Shown: piece by piece, positions 1 to 7,581 of the stretch
How positions within the stretch are numbered: the first letter of the stretch is position 1
Layout: the number at the start of each line of letters is the position of its first letter
Made by a program: the position numbers and the translations under genes
The notes under the pieces: generated by a model
What the model was told of the DNA's origin: nothing
Databases searched by the model: none
What the model saw: only the letters and a program-made list of their open reading frames with translations
DNA from: Halobacterium zhouii
GTDB taxonomy: Archaea > Halobacteriota > Halobacteria > Halobacteriales > Halobacteriaceae
NCBI RefSeq assembly: GCF_021249405.1
Contig: NZ_CP089593.1
Location: forward strand, 2,108,001 to 2,172,000
Direction of reading: 5' to 3'
Length of the DNA stretch: 64,000 bases

Positions 1-1203
1 CCAGCAGTGGCCGTAGCTGTGGGTCACCGTCTCGGAAGCCAGGAGCGCGCCCATCTCGTCCAGGTCCGCGACGATGTCGTCGTTGGCGTCCCGCACGAAC
101 TGGCCGGCGTACGGGCCGACCGACTCGTCGTAGACGCCGTCCGGGCCGACCGGACAGAACGCCGGCAGGCCGAGTTCCTCGCCGCGCGTGAAGTCCTCCT
201 CGCCGTGCCCGGGCGCGGAGTGCACGAGGCCGGTGCCGTCGCCGTCCACCTCGACGTAGTCGGCGGCGTACACCTCGAAGGCGCCCTCGCCGTCGGGGTG
301 GTCGACGCAGTCGGCGAGCGGCGGTTCGTACGTCCAGCCCAGGAGGTCCTCGCCGGTGAGTTCCTCGACGACCTCGTAGTCGTCGTAGCGCCCCGCCTGC
401 AGCACTTCCTCGAGATTCGGTTTGCCGACGTACAGCGTCTCCGTCTCGCCGTCGTTCTCCGCCTCGACGCCGACGTACTCGCCGCCCTCGTCGACTGCGA
501 CGAACGTGTTGGCGGGAATCGTCCACGGCGTGGTCGTCCACACTACCAGCGAACCCTCGCGGTCGTCGAGGTCGAATTTCACGTAGATGGAGGGGTCCTC
601 GACGTCCTCGTACTCGATCTCGTTGTTCGCGATGGCGGTCTCACACCGCGGGCACTGGCTGATCGAGCGCTTCCCGCGCTCCACGAGGCCGTTGTCGTGG
701 ACCTGCGAGAACGCCCACCACGTCGACTCCATATACTCCGGGGAGACGGTGCGGTAGGGGTCTTCCCAGTCCATCCACACGCCGAACGACCGGAAGTCCT
801 CCTGGAGGGACTCGAGGCTGTTCTGCGCGAAGTCGCGACACTCCTCGAGGAACGCGTCCACGCCGAACTCCTCGATGTCCTTCTTGTTGTCGAAGCCCAG
901 TTCCTCCTCGACTTTCGTCTCGATGGGGAGGCCATGCATGTCGTAGCCCGGCCGGTCCGTGACGCGGTACCCCTGCATCCGGAGGTGGCGGATGTAGACG
1001 TCCTTCAGGCTCTTGTTCCAGGCGTGGCCCATGTGCGCGGACCCGGACGTGTACGGCGGCCCGTCCACGAAGAAGAAGGGGTCGCCGTCCGCCCGGTGTT
1101 CTTTCACTCGCTCGTAGGCATCGACGTCGTCCCAGTACGACTCCACCCGCTGTTCGACGTCCTCGGGGTCGTACTGGTCCGGCGCGTCACCGAAGTCGCT
1201 CAT
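1..1203 (-). CDS. ileS: Isoleucyl-tRNA synthetase, N-terminal part (runs off left edge)
   Basis: Charges tRNA-Ile with isoleucine in the cytoplasm. Only about the first 400 residues are present; the rest lies beyond base 1. The class I catalytic signature is seen as HMGH at residues 57-60, preceded by the usual FFFVDGPPYTSG stretch, and a zinc-knuckle-like CPRC follows in the editing/insert region. The protein starts at ATG with MSDFGDAPDQYDPEDVE, a typical haloarchaeal IleS N terminus. The KMSKS loop and anticodon-binding domain are not in the window. The long open frame on the opposite strand is a GC-rich shadow. Confidence 0.97.
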   Translation of the reverse strand, partial: MSDFGDAPDQYDPEDVEQRVESYWDDVDAYERVKEHRADGDPFFFVDGPPYTSGSAHMGHAWNKSLKDVYIRHLRMQGYRVTDRPGYDMHGLPIETKVEEELGFDNKKDIEEFGVDAFLEECRDFAQNSLESLQEDFRSFGVWMDWEDPYRTVSPEYMESTWWAFSQVHDNGLVERGKRSISQCPRCETAIANNEIEYEDVEDPSIYVKFDLDDREGSLVVWTTTPWTIPANTFVAVDEGGEYVGVEAENDGETETLYVGKPNLEEVLQAGRYDDYEVVEELTGEDLLGWTYEPPLADCVDHPDGEGAFEVYAADYVEVDGDGTGLVHSAPGHGEEDFTRGEELGLPAFCPVGPDGVYDESVGPYAGQFVRDANDDIVADLDEMGALLASETVTHSYGHCW

Positions 1204-1275
1204 ACCCGAATCCGACTCGCTCGCTCCTAAAAGGATAATCGGTTGTACAGTCGCCCGTCCAACGGGCGGGGGTCG

Positions 1276-1500
1276 CTACGACGCGCTGGCGATGCGCGGC
1301 CGGACGACGTCGCGGAACACGAACAGTCCCGCCACGCACGCCACGAGGCCCATGCCGACCAGCCACGCCGCCAGCATCGTGTCGCCGCCGCCGAACGCGC
1401 TGAACCCGCGCATCTCCGTGACGACCCCCGCGCCGAACAGTCCTGCACTCAGCACCGCGTACAGGAGCGTCGCCGCGGCGTCCGCCAGTGAGTTGAGCAT
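1276..1500 (-). CDS. Small two-helix membrane protein, unknown function
   Basis: A 74-residue hydrophobic protein with two predicted membrane helices (about residues 6-25 and 40-60) separated by a short Gly/Phe-rich loop, ending in a basic FRDVVRPR stretch. It lies just upstream of ileS on the same strand with a 72-bp gap. An in-frame ATG at 1527 would add nine residues (MNRERIRGD); the inner ATG was preferred because the extension is unlike a membrane N terminus, but this is uncertain. I do not recognise the family beyond its resemblance to small conserved haloarchaeal membrane proteins. Confidence 0.6.
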   Translation of the reverse strand: MLNSLADAAATLLYAVLSAGLFGAGVVTEMRGFSAFGGGDTMLAAWLVGMGLVACVAGLFVFRDVVRPRIASAS

Positions 1501-1619
1501 ATCCCCTCGTATCCGCTCGCGGTTCAAAGCCCTTCTGCAACGGCGGGACGACCGACGTGGCGGGTGAGACCCAAGTCGGACGTCGGAACGCTTAGGACAG
1601 ACTGCGGGGAACGTGGCCC

Positions 1620-1820
1620 ATGGGACGGCACGGAAACCCAGACTACGGAACGCTCGCCAGCCTCGCGCTCGTACTCGTCGGGTTCACCGGCGCGTCTGTC
1701 GGCGCTGGCACGCTCCCGGGGTGGGAGATCACGCTGCTCACCGACCTCGAGATCCTCGGCGTGCTCGGCCTCCTGCTCTGTCCGTTCGTCTTCGGCATCG
1801 TGCTCCCGCTGACCGAGTAA
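1620..1820 (+). CDS. Small two-helix membrane protein, unknown function
   Basis: A 66-residue protein with a short charged N terminus (MGRHGNPDYG) and two hydrophobic helices at about residues 11-28 and 42-62. It sits upstream of the HIT-family gene on the same strand, 46 bp away. The start is the first ATG after a stop. Codon use (GC-rich third positions) agrees with a real gene. No enzymatic motif is present, so no function can be given. Confidence 0.6.
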   Translation: MGRHGNPDYGTLASLALVLVGFTGASVGAGTLPGWEITLLTDLEILGVLGLLLCPFVFGIVLPLTE

Positions 1821-1866
1821 TCTCGCTGCGAGTACGCTTTTGGTGCCGGAGCGCGAGAACCCGGAT

Positions 1867-2298
1867 ATGAGCGAGGACTGCATCTTCTGTTCGATTGTCG
1901 ACGGCGAGATTCCCGCGCGCGTCGTCCACGAGGGCGAGGAAGCCATCGCGTTCCTCGACGCGAACCCGCTCGCGCCCGGGCACACGCTCGTCATCCCGAA
2001 GACCCACAACGAGCGACTCGCGGACATGGACGAGGACACCGCGAACGCCGTCTTCCAGACGCTATACGACCTGGTCGACGTCGTCGAGAGGGGCGTCGAC
2101 GCGGACGGCGCCAACGTCGGGTTCAACGACGGCGAGGCCGCCGGCCAGGAGGTGCCCCACGTCCACGGCCACATCATCCCGCGCTTCGAGGGCGACGGCG
2201 GCTACCCGCTGCACGCCGTCGCCGGCGAGTCGCCGGACCTCTCCGAGGACGAACTCGACGAGATAGCGAGCGACATCGAATCCCGCGCGAACGACTAA
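1867..2298 (+). CDS. HIT-family nucleotide hydrolase/transferase
   Basis: A 143-residue histidine-triad protein. The catalytic HVHGH triad is at residues 98-102 (H98, H100, H102) followed by IIPRF, and the N terminus carries CIFC (C5, C8), which in many HIT proteins joins a zinc site. Members hydrolyse adenosine phosphoramidates or dinucleoside polyphosphates; the true substrate cannot be read from the sequence. An upstream in-frame start at 1840 would add nine residues; ATG 1867 was chosen because MSEDCIFC matches family N termini. Confidence 0.93.
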   Translation: MSEDCIFCSIVDGEIPARVVHEGEEAIAFLDANPLAPGHTLVIPKTHNERLADMDEDTANAVFQTLYDLVDVVERGVDADGANVGFNDGEAAGQEVPHVHGHIIPRFEGDGGYPLHAVAGESPDLSEDELDEIASDIESRAND

Positions 2299-2394
2299 CC
2301 GAACGCCGACTCGGCGAAACCAACGCCGCTGTCGTCGAGACTGAATGACGCTGGCCAGCGGACGCCACACATCTGTCAGCGGGCAGAATGCACG

Positions 2395-2402
2395 AATTTT
2401 AG
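2395..2402 (+). promoter_or_regulatory. TATA-like box of the ParA-like gene
   Basis: AATTTTAG centred about 30 bp upstream of ATG 2429, in otherwise GC-rich DNA. This is the spacing expected for a leaderless haloarchaeal transcript and supports the chosen start. Confidence 0.5.
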
Positions 2403-2428
2403 TACGAGAACGAGACGAAACTACTGGC

Positions 2429-3241
2429 ATGGACACACGAACCGCCGCGTTCGTCGGCGTCGCCGGCGGCGCGGGCGCGACCCGCCTCGCCGTCGAAACC
2501 GCCGCCGTACTCGCCCGCGACGGCGCGTCAGTCGGCGTCCTCGACGCCGCGTTCGCCACGCAGGGCCTCTCGCAGTACGTCGCCGGCCGCATCGACGCGG
2601 ACGCCACCGAACTGTTCGCGGACGAGACAGTCGACCCCGCGGACGCCCGGTACGACCTCGTGAGCGACACCGCGGACGACCGGGCGTCCGACACGGCCGG
2701 CGAACTCGCGGCGTACCCCGCGTTCGCGCCGTTCGCGGCGCTCGCCGAGGCGAAGACACCGACCGCCGCCGAGCGCCTCGGCGACCGGCTGACCGACCTC
2801 GCCGACGCACACGACTACGTCGTCGTCGACACGCCGCCGGTCGCCAGCAACCAGGCCGTCGCCGCGGTCACGAGCGCCGGCCGCGTCGCCGCCGTGCTGC
2901 CGGCCGGCGACCGCGGCGTCGACAGCCTCCAGCGCGCCCGCGGCCGCCTCGCAGACGTCGGAAGCGGCGGCGAGTCGGACTCGTCGACTCGTCAGACAGA
3001 GTCTGACGGCGGGTTCGACCTCGCGATCGCCAACCGAACGAGCGAGAGCATTCCGGACGCCGACCTCGCAGTCCCCGAGCACGCGGAGACGGGCGTTCCG
3101 ACCGCGCCGGTCGCGCTCGACGGCGACGGAGCGTTCACCGCTTCGGTCGCTTCGCTCGCGGAATCCGTCTTCGACACCACCGTGGACGTCGACATCGCGG
3201 ACGAGTCGCTGCTCGAGGAGGCGCGTCGTAAACTGCCGTAG
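2429..3241 (+). CDS. ParA/MinD-superfamily protein with degenerate P-loop
   Basis: A 270-residue protein with the ParA/MinD layout. An N-terminal strand leads into a would-be deviant Walker A (residues ~10-19), then comes an LDAAFATQGLSQYV stretch in the switch I position and VVVDTPPVASNQA in the Walker B/switch II position. The P-loop reads GGAGATR, so both lysines of the canonical KGGxGKT are missing, and nucleotide binding or hydrolysis may be lost or altered. The C terminus is acidic. The gene has its own TATA-like box and converges with the orphan at 3270. An adaptor or regulator derived from MinD is possible; no partner is evident. Confidence 0.75.
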   Translation: MDTRTAAFVGVAGGAGATRLAVETAAVLARDGASVGVLDAAFATQGLSQYVAGRIDADATELFADETVDPADARYDLVSDTADDRASDTAGELAAYPAFAPFAALAEAKTPTAAERLGDRLTDLADAHDYVVVDTPPVASNQAVAAVTSAGRVAAVLPAGDRGVDSLQRARGRLADVGSGGESDSSTRQTESDGGFDLAIANRTSESIPDADLAVPEHAETGVPTAPVALDGDGAFTASVASLAESVFDTTVDVDIADESLLEEARRKLP

Positions 3242-3269
3242 GCCGACCTGTCGACCTCGGCCGCCAGAA

Positions 3270-3782
3270 CTACCGCGCGTCGCCCTCGGGCATCGCCGCG
3301 CCGAGGGCGTCCTGTTTCTCGACCATCGCGTCGCCCGCCGCGGACAGCGCGCTCTCCACCGCCTCACGGGCGTCCGGAAGCGTGTCGTGCGTGGCGACGT
3401 ATGCCGCGAGCGCGAACTCGCGCTCGCTCGCGCCGGTGAGTTCGAGCGCGTCGGTGCGCGGAATCCGGGCGTCCAGCCAGTCCGCGAGCACGTCGCGCTG
3501 GATCGGGGAGAACGGCGTCAACCCCTCGAACCCGAGGCAATGGAGGGTCTTCGCCGCCGTCACCGGCGGCACGTCCCCGGCGTCCGCGGCGTCCCCAACG
3601 CTCGCGCCGCCCGCAAACGCCTCCGCCAGTTCCGCGGCGGTCGCCGCGTCGACGGGCAGGTTGTCCGCGAGCGGCTCCAGCCGGTCGGCGAGTGGCGCGT
3701 CGGTGCGGTCGACGCTCGCCACGCCGCGCTCGCGCTGGCGCGTCGTCACGGTCAACCCCGCGGCGATGTCCGACAGCCCCAT
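3270..3782 (-). CDS. Haloarchaeal conserved protein, unknown function
   Basis: A 170-residue soluble, mostly helical, alanine-rich acidic protein starting MGLSDIAAGLTVTTRQRERGV. No catalytic motif, cysteine pair or membrane helix is seen. The segment around residues 75-105 (VPPVTAAKTLHCLG..) could be a small helical domain. It is divergent from the TFB gene and shares a 173-bp regulatory region holding a perfect palindrome, so the two may be co-regulated. An AATTTAAG box lies about 28 bp upstream, fitting a leaderless ATG. Function unknown. Confidence 0.7.
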   Translation of the reverse strand: MGLSDIAAGLTVTTRQRERGVASVDRTDAPLADRLEPLADNLPVDAATAAELAEAFAGGASVGDAADAGDVPPVTAAKTLHCLGFEGLTPFSPIQRDVLADWLDARIPRTDALELTGASEREFALAAYVATHDTLPDAREAVESALSAAGDAMVEKQDALGAAMPEGDAR

Positions 3783-3854
3783 GCGAATTGATTGTAACCT
3801 CCTTCACTTAAATTTTCGACCGATAGTACTCTCGGGAACCGGCGCCCGCCCAGT

Positions 3855-3879
3855 GAACGTACCGGTCACCGGTACGTTC
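3855..3879. promoter_or_regulatory. Perfect 25-nt palindrome (candidate operator) between divergent genes
   Basis: Two 12-nt arms, GAACGTACCGGT (3855-3866) and its exact reverse complement (3868-3879), flank a single base. The site lies 42 bp upstream of the TATA-like box of the TFB gene and about 75 bp upstream of the divergent orphan gene. Its length, symmetry and position are those of a binding site for a dimeric regulator. Confidence 0.65.
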
Positions 3880-3920
3880 TCCCCGTCGAAATCGCCCGCA
3901 TACGGTGGGTTCGTCCCGCG

Positions 3921-3927
3921 TTTAAAT
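3921..3927 (+). promoter_or_regulatory. TATA box of the TFB gene
   Basis: TTTAAAT about 32 bp upstream of ATG 3956, a strong archaeal TATA match in GC-rich surroundings. It implies a leaderless or near-leaderless tfb transcript. Confidence 0.7.
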
Positions 3928-3955
3928 ACTCCTCCCGGGCCTACGTTCAGGTGTG

Positions 3956-4813
3956 ATGAGTCAGTCAGCGACCTGCCCCGAGTGCCAGGGGGACGTGCAC
4001 CGCCGAAACACCGAATCCGTCTGCGCGAACTGCGGGCTCGTCGTCGACGAGGACCGCATCGACCGCGGGCCCGAATGGCGAACCTTCGAGGGTGACGACC
4101 GCAACCCCGAGCGCACCGGCGCGCCGCTCACGCGCTCTCGCCACGACCGCGGCCTCTCGACGAAGATCGGGCGCTCCACCCGCCTGAAGGGGCGCAAGCG
4201 CCGCCAGTTCGCGCGGATGCGCCGCCAGCACAAGCGCGCGTCCATCCCGTCGAAGGCCGACCGCAACCAGGTGTACGGCTTCACCGACATCCGCCGGCTC
4301 GTCGGCGCGCTCTCGCTCCCGCGGAGCGTCCGCGACCAGGCGTGCGCGCTGTTCGACTCCGCCCAGAGCGAGGGACTGCTCCCCGGGCGCTCCATCGAGG
4401 GGTTCAGCGCCGCCGCGGTCTACGCGGTCTGCCGGACGAACGGCGTCTCGCGGACGCTCGACGAGGTCGAGGAGGTCGCGCGCGCAGACGAATCCGAGAT
4501 TCAGGCGGCTTACGACGCGATGAACCGCGAACTCGGCCTCCCCACCGGCCCCATCGACCCGCGAGAGTACCTCCCCCGGTACGCCACCGAGCTCGACCTC
4601 GGGAACGACGTCGAGCGCGCCGCACGTGGCTTCGCGGACACCGCCGAAGAACGGAACCTGGTCTCCGGCCGGAATCCAAGTGGCGTCGCGGCGGCGTGCC
4701 TCTATGCCGCCGCCCAGGAGCACGGCGTCGGGCTCACGCAGGCCGACGCCGCCGACGTCGCCGACGTGACGGCCGTCACGCTCCGCTCGAACTACTACGA
4801 CCTCCAGGACTGA
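3956..4813 (+). CDS. tfb: Transcription initiation factor IIB (TFB)
   Basis: A 285-residue general transcription factor that bridges TBP-bound promoters and RNA polymerase. The N-terminal zinc ribbon uses C7, C10, C23 and C26 (CPEC...CANC). It is followed by the conserved GPEWRTF B-reader region, a basic linker, and two cyclin-like repeats at about residues 95-185 and 190-285. Haloarchaea carry several TFB paralogues, so the number cannot be assigned here. GTG 3953 directly precedes ATG 3956; ATG is taken as the start. The gene converges with the MinD-type gene at 4844. Confidence 0.96.
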   Translation: MSQSATCPECQGDVHRRNTESVCANCGLVVDEDRIDRGPEWRTFEGDDRNPERTGAPLTRSRHDRGLSTKIGRSTRLKGRKRRQFARMRRQHKRASIPSKADRNQVYGFTDIRRLVGALSLPRSVRDQACALFDSAQSEGLLPGRSIEGFSAAAVYAVCRTNGVSRTLDEVEEVARADESEIQAAYDAMNRELGLPTGPIDPREYLPRYATELDLGNDVERAARGFADTAEERNLVSGRNPSGVAAACLYAAAQEHGVGLTQADAADVADVTAVTLRSNYYDLQD

Positions 4814-4843
4814 CCGACGGCGGGAAAAACAGTAGGCAGCGAA

Positions 4844-5515
4844 CTACTCCTCGCAGACTCGCACCCGCTCCGCGAGCGACGCGTACCCCCTCGCGGCCTT
4901 CGACTCCGGCGCGACGGTGCGCACGGGTCGCCCCGACGCGAGCGCCGCGTCCACCCGCTCGTCGGCCGGAATCGCGACGACCGGCGCGCCCAGCGTCTCC
5001 GCGACGCGCTCGCTCGACCCACGCGCGCGATTGTACGCGACCGCTGCGAGCCCCGCGTCCAGTTCCACCGCGAGCGACCGCGCCCGCAGCGCGTCCGCGA
5101 TGGCCGCGCGGTCCGGCGTCGTCACGAGCACGCTGGCGTCCGCCGCGAGCAGCGGCAAGCCGACGTCGGCGCGCAACCCCGCCGGACAGTCCACGACCGC
5201 GTCACCGTACTCCTCGTCGACGCGCTCGAGAACCCCCACGAGTTCGCGGGGGTCACCCTCGCGCGCCCCCGCCAGCGTTCGCCCGCAGGGCAACCGACGG
5301 ACGCCCGACGGACCCTCGTAGCCCTCGTCTTGCACCGCCTCGACGGCGGTCGCGCGGCCCGCGAGCACGTCGTGGAGGTCCGGGCCGCGTCCCGCCGGCA
5401 CGTCCGCCATCCCGAGGTCCGCGTCCACGAGCACGGCGCCCAGTTCGGCGGCGAGGTTCAGCGCCGTCGTCGTCTTCCCCACGCCGCCTTTCCCGCCGCA
5501 GACCGCGAGAATCAC
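4844..5515 (-). CDS. MinD/ParA-family P-loop ATPase
   Basis: A 223-residue MinD-type ATPase with an intact deviant Walker A (GGKGGVGKTT, residues 7-16), VDADLGMADVP in the switch I region and DAVVDCPAG in the Walker B/switch II position. There is no obvious C-terminal amphipathic membrane helix of the MinD type. It begins at GTG and overlaps the stop of the preceding gene by a GTGA tetranucleotide, so it is translationally coupled as the last gene of an orphan operon. It probably acts as a nucleotide-dependent positioning or assembly switch; its cargo is unknown, and the co-transcribed orphans are the natural candidates. Confidence 0.88.
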   Translation of the reverse strand: MILAVCGGKGGVGKTTTALNLAAELGAVLVDADLGMADVPAGRGPDLHDVLAGRATAVEAVQDEGYEGPSGVRRLPCGRTLAGAREGDPRELVGVLERVDEEYGDAVVDCPAGLRADVGLPLLAADASVLVTTPDRAAIADALRARSLAVELDAGLAAVAYNRARGSSERVAETLGAPVVAIPADERVDAALASGRPVRTVAPESKAARGYASLAERVRVCEE

Positions 5516-6069
5516 CCATCTCGCCTCGATTCACGGCCCTCGCCGCGCCCCGCCTCGGCGGCGGCCGCCTCCTCGCCGCCGACCGACTCACGGAGCACGC
5601 TCGTTCGCGCCGCGAGCGCCCGCAGTCCTTCGCGGTCGCGGCGCGTGTTCTCGCCGTCGCTCGCGCGCCGAGAAACCCCATCGAGCCACTCCCGTACGCC
5701 GTCGGGAAGGTCGGTCGCCGGCGGCGTCACCGCGTCCCGGGGCGGCCGCGGGTCGCCGAGGTCGTCGAGTGTCGCCGCGGGCGTCGGGTCGCTCGCCGCG
5801 CGCTCGCTCCACACGACATCTGCTGGTGGGTCTGTGGGCGGTGCTCGCGTCGCGTACCCCACGGGCCGGGTTTCCCCGGCGTCGACGACGCCCTCCCAGC
5901 CGCCGTCGTCCCAGCCGGCGATCGGTAATCCGTTCGTCCGCGGCGGCAGCACCGACCCACCACAGCGGTCCGCGACCCTGACTCGCCGCGGGTCGTCGCT
6001 GTCGTTGGTCACGCGCGCCGCGACGAGCGTCACCCCACCGCGCCGGAACGCCTCCGTCTCCAGTCGCAT
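5512..6069 (-). CDS. Haloarchaeal orphan protein in MinD operon
   Basis: A 185-residue protein. The N-terminal half (MRLETEAFRRGGVTLVAARV to about residue 95) looks like a beta-sandwich of alternating hydrophobic strands, with VTNDSDDPRRVRVADRC resembling domains that pack against surfaces. The C-terminal half is a low-complexity acidic/basic tail with a short helical REWLDGVSRRASDGE segment. Two in-frame upstream starts would add proline- and arginine-rich sequence atypical of halophiles, so ATG 6069 is preferred. Its stop overlaps the MinD-type gene's start, and 26 bp separate it from the upstream gene. Function unknown. Confidence 0.7.
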   Translation of the reverse strand: MRLETEAFRRGGVTLVAARVTNDSDDPRRVRVADRCGGSVLPPRTNGLPIAGWDDGGWEGVVDAGETRPVGYATRAPPTDPPADVVWSERAASDPTPAATLDDLGDPRPPRDAVTPPATDLPDGVREWLDGVSRRASDGENTRRDREGLRALAARTSVLRESVGGEEAAAAEAGRGEGRESRRDG

Positions 6070-6095
6070 GGCGTAGGGTGGTGGCGCTATCGGGC

Positions 6096-6920
6096 TTAAA
6101 GTTCCACCAGCAACACCGGCGCGTCGAGGGCCGCTCGCGCTCGGGGCGCGCGCTCGAAGACGTCGGCGACGACGAGCGGCGCACTCAACCGCGCCACGCG
6201 CGCTATCGCCGCCACCGCCGCCCACGCAGGGCCGTCGAACTCGCCGAGGGGAGCAGGCTCGCCCGGCACCGGCAGCGCGGAGAGGGCCCGCTCGAACGAC
6301 GGCGTGAACGCCGCCGCGAGCTCCCGGCGAGCCCCCCGCCGGAGGTTCTCGCGTCGGTCCTCGAGTTCGAGACGGCGCTCCCGAGCGTCTCGAGCGTCAC
6401 GCGCACGCCGCCTGGCCGTGGCGAGCGCCTCCCTGGCGGCGTGGTGTTCCGTCTCCGCGACTGCGAGCTCCCGCGCCGCCGTCCGGTGGGCCGTCTCCAC
6501 GTCGCCTTCGTCCGCGTCGAGCGAACGGTGCGCAGCGACCTCGCCGCTCGCTCGCGCCACCCGCTCCCGGAGCGCCGTCACGTCTGCCTCCGTCTCGGCG
6601 ACGCGTCTGCGCGCCGACGCCAGGTCGACGTCCGGAACGTCGAGTGACTGGAGTGCGTCCTCGGTCTCGAGAATCGCGTCGTCGTGTTCGCTGCGAGTGC
6701 CACGCGACCGCGCCGCCGCCGCGAGCGCGGCCACCGGGGACACCGTGGCGTCACAGTGGAGGAAGCCGACACGCTCGTGAAGGGAGCGGGGTCGCGCGCA
6801 CCGAACGCGGTCGTCGTCCGGGTCGCGTACAGCCGCGAGCACCTCGTTCGCGTCGACGTCGGCGTCTCGGAGGTCGACCGCCGGACCCTGTTCTGTGATT
6901 CCGTCGAACGCCACCCTCAT
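6096..6920 (-). CDS. Coiled-coil protein resembling a shortened SMC/RecN-like head-coil-head, no Walker A
   Basis: A 274-residue protein: a short globular N terminus (residues 1-80), a long Ala/Arg/Glu-rich coiled coil (about 85-200) and a C-terminal globular part ending APLVVADVFERAPRARAALD. That ending looks like the Walker B region of SMC-like ATPases (hydrophobic strand, then D and E). No Walker A P-loop is visible, so ATP binding is doubtful. It overlaps the upstream gene by ATGA and is followed by the orphan and MinD genes, suggesting a complex made from one transcript. The SMC comparison is inferred from layout only. Confidence 0.72.
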   Translation of the reverse strand: MRVAFDGITEQGPAVDLRDADVDANEVLAAVRDPDDDRVRCARPRSLHERVGFLHCDATVSPVAALAAAARSRGTRSEHDDAILETEDALQSLDVPDVDLASARRRVAETEADVTALRERVARASGEVAAHRSLDADEGDVETAHRTAARELAVAETEHHAAREALATARRRARDARDARERRLELEDRRENLRRGARRELAAAFTPSFERALSALPVPGEPAPLGEFDGPAWAAVAAIARVARLSAPLVVADVFERAPRARAALDAPVLLVEL

Positions 6921-7255
6921 AGCTCCGCGTCAGTCATCGACTCCGGACTCGGATGGTCGGTGCCCGTCGCGAACTTCGTGTACGGCGTGCTCGCACACTC
7001 CCGAGACCCGTAGGCCGCTGCCGCGTCCCGCACGCGCTCGGGGACGTCCGCGAACTCGTTCAACGGGACAGTTCGCTCGACCTGCACGTCGCCAGCGTGT
7101 TTCTCCCGCAAACGCAGTGCCTGGAACGCGCCGAACTCCGTCGCCTCCAGCAGCGCGGCGCGCCCGAACCGGCGCACGACGCAGTCCCCGTGGGTCTGAC
7201 AGACGTTCCGCAGGCTCTGGCGTGCGGCCTGCGAGTACGTGACGACGAGCAGCAC
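6917..7255 (-). CDS. Haloarchaeal orphan protein, first gene of MinD operon
   Basis: A 112-residue soluble protein beginning at GTG (VLLVVTYSQAARQSLRNVCQ) with a small alpha/beta-like N-terminal domain and cysteines at about residues 19, 25 and 87. An AAAAATTA box (about 7280-7287) lies 25-30 bp upstream, which fits a leaderless transcript starting at this GTG and makes it the first gene of the operon down to 4844. Its end overlaps the coiled-coil gene by ATGA. Not recognised outside haloarchaea; function unknown. Confidence 0.7.
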   Translation of the reverse strand: MLLVVTYSQAARQSLRNVCQTHGDCVVRRFGRAALLEATEFGAFQALRLREKHAGDVQVERTVPLNEFADVPERVRDAAAAYGSRECASTPYTKFATGTDHPSPESMTDAEL

Positions 7256-7302
7256 TACCTGCGCGTATCCCCGCAGCTAAAAATTACTTTCGGAGATGTG
7301 AA

Positions 7303-7581
7303 TCAATCAGCGCGTTCGACGTCGAACTCCGGGACGGCACCCTCGAATCGCTCGGCAACCCGCTCGTGGGCCGCCTCGGCGTTCGGCGCGGCGACCACCA
7401 CGCCCTCGACCGCGGGGTCGCCCGTCGCGCGGAACGCCGCCGCACTCTCGTCCTCGAACTCCGTCGCATACGTTCGTAGCACCCCCAGCACGCGGTCCTC
7501 GACGTCCCCCAGCGCGGCGTCGCCCTCCTCGAAATCCGCGAGTGCGTCCTCCACGTTCCGGAGGGCTGAGATACGGTCCAT
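7303..7581 (-). CDS. Small acidic orphan protein translationally coupled to mcm
   Basis: A 92-residue acidic protein: a helical N terminus (MDRISALRNVEDALADFEEGDAAL cut to its first part), then a short beta stretch GVVVAAPN and a C-terminal helix. It starts within the mcm stop (ATGA overlap at 7578-7581), so it is translated from the mcm message. Constant coupling to mcm would suggest an MCM-linked role, but no DNA-binding or catalytic motif is visible. Function unknown. Confidence 0.7.
   Translation of the reverse strand: MDRISALRNVEDALADFEEGDAALGDVEDRVLGVLRTYATEFEDESAAAFRATGDPAVEGVVVAAPNAEAAHERVAERFEGAVPEFDVERAD

Noticed and set aside
7..1230. Long open frame (about 400 codons) on the plus strand opposite ileS
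   Set aside because: It is a GC-rich antisense shadow; its Val/Arg/Leu-rich translation matches no family while the minus strand gives clear IleS motifs.
3792..3802. Shine-Dalgarno-like GGAGGTT before the orphan gene at 3782
   Set aside because: It lies close to or upstream of the transcription start predicted from the AATTTAAG box, so it would not be in the mRNA.
4342..5928. 528-codon plus-strand frame across the tfb end and MinD gene
   Set aside because: Arg/Pro low-complexity translation, overlapping two well-supported genes.
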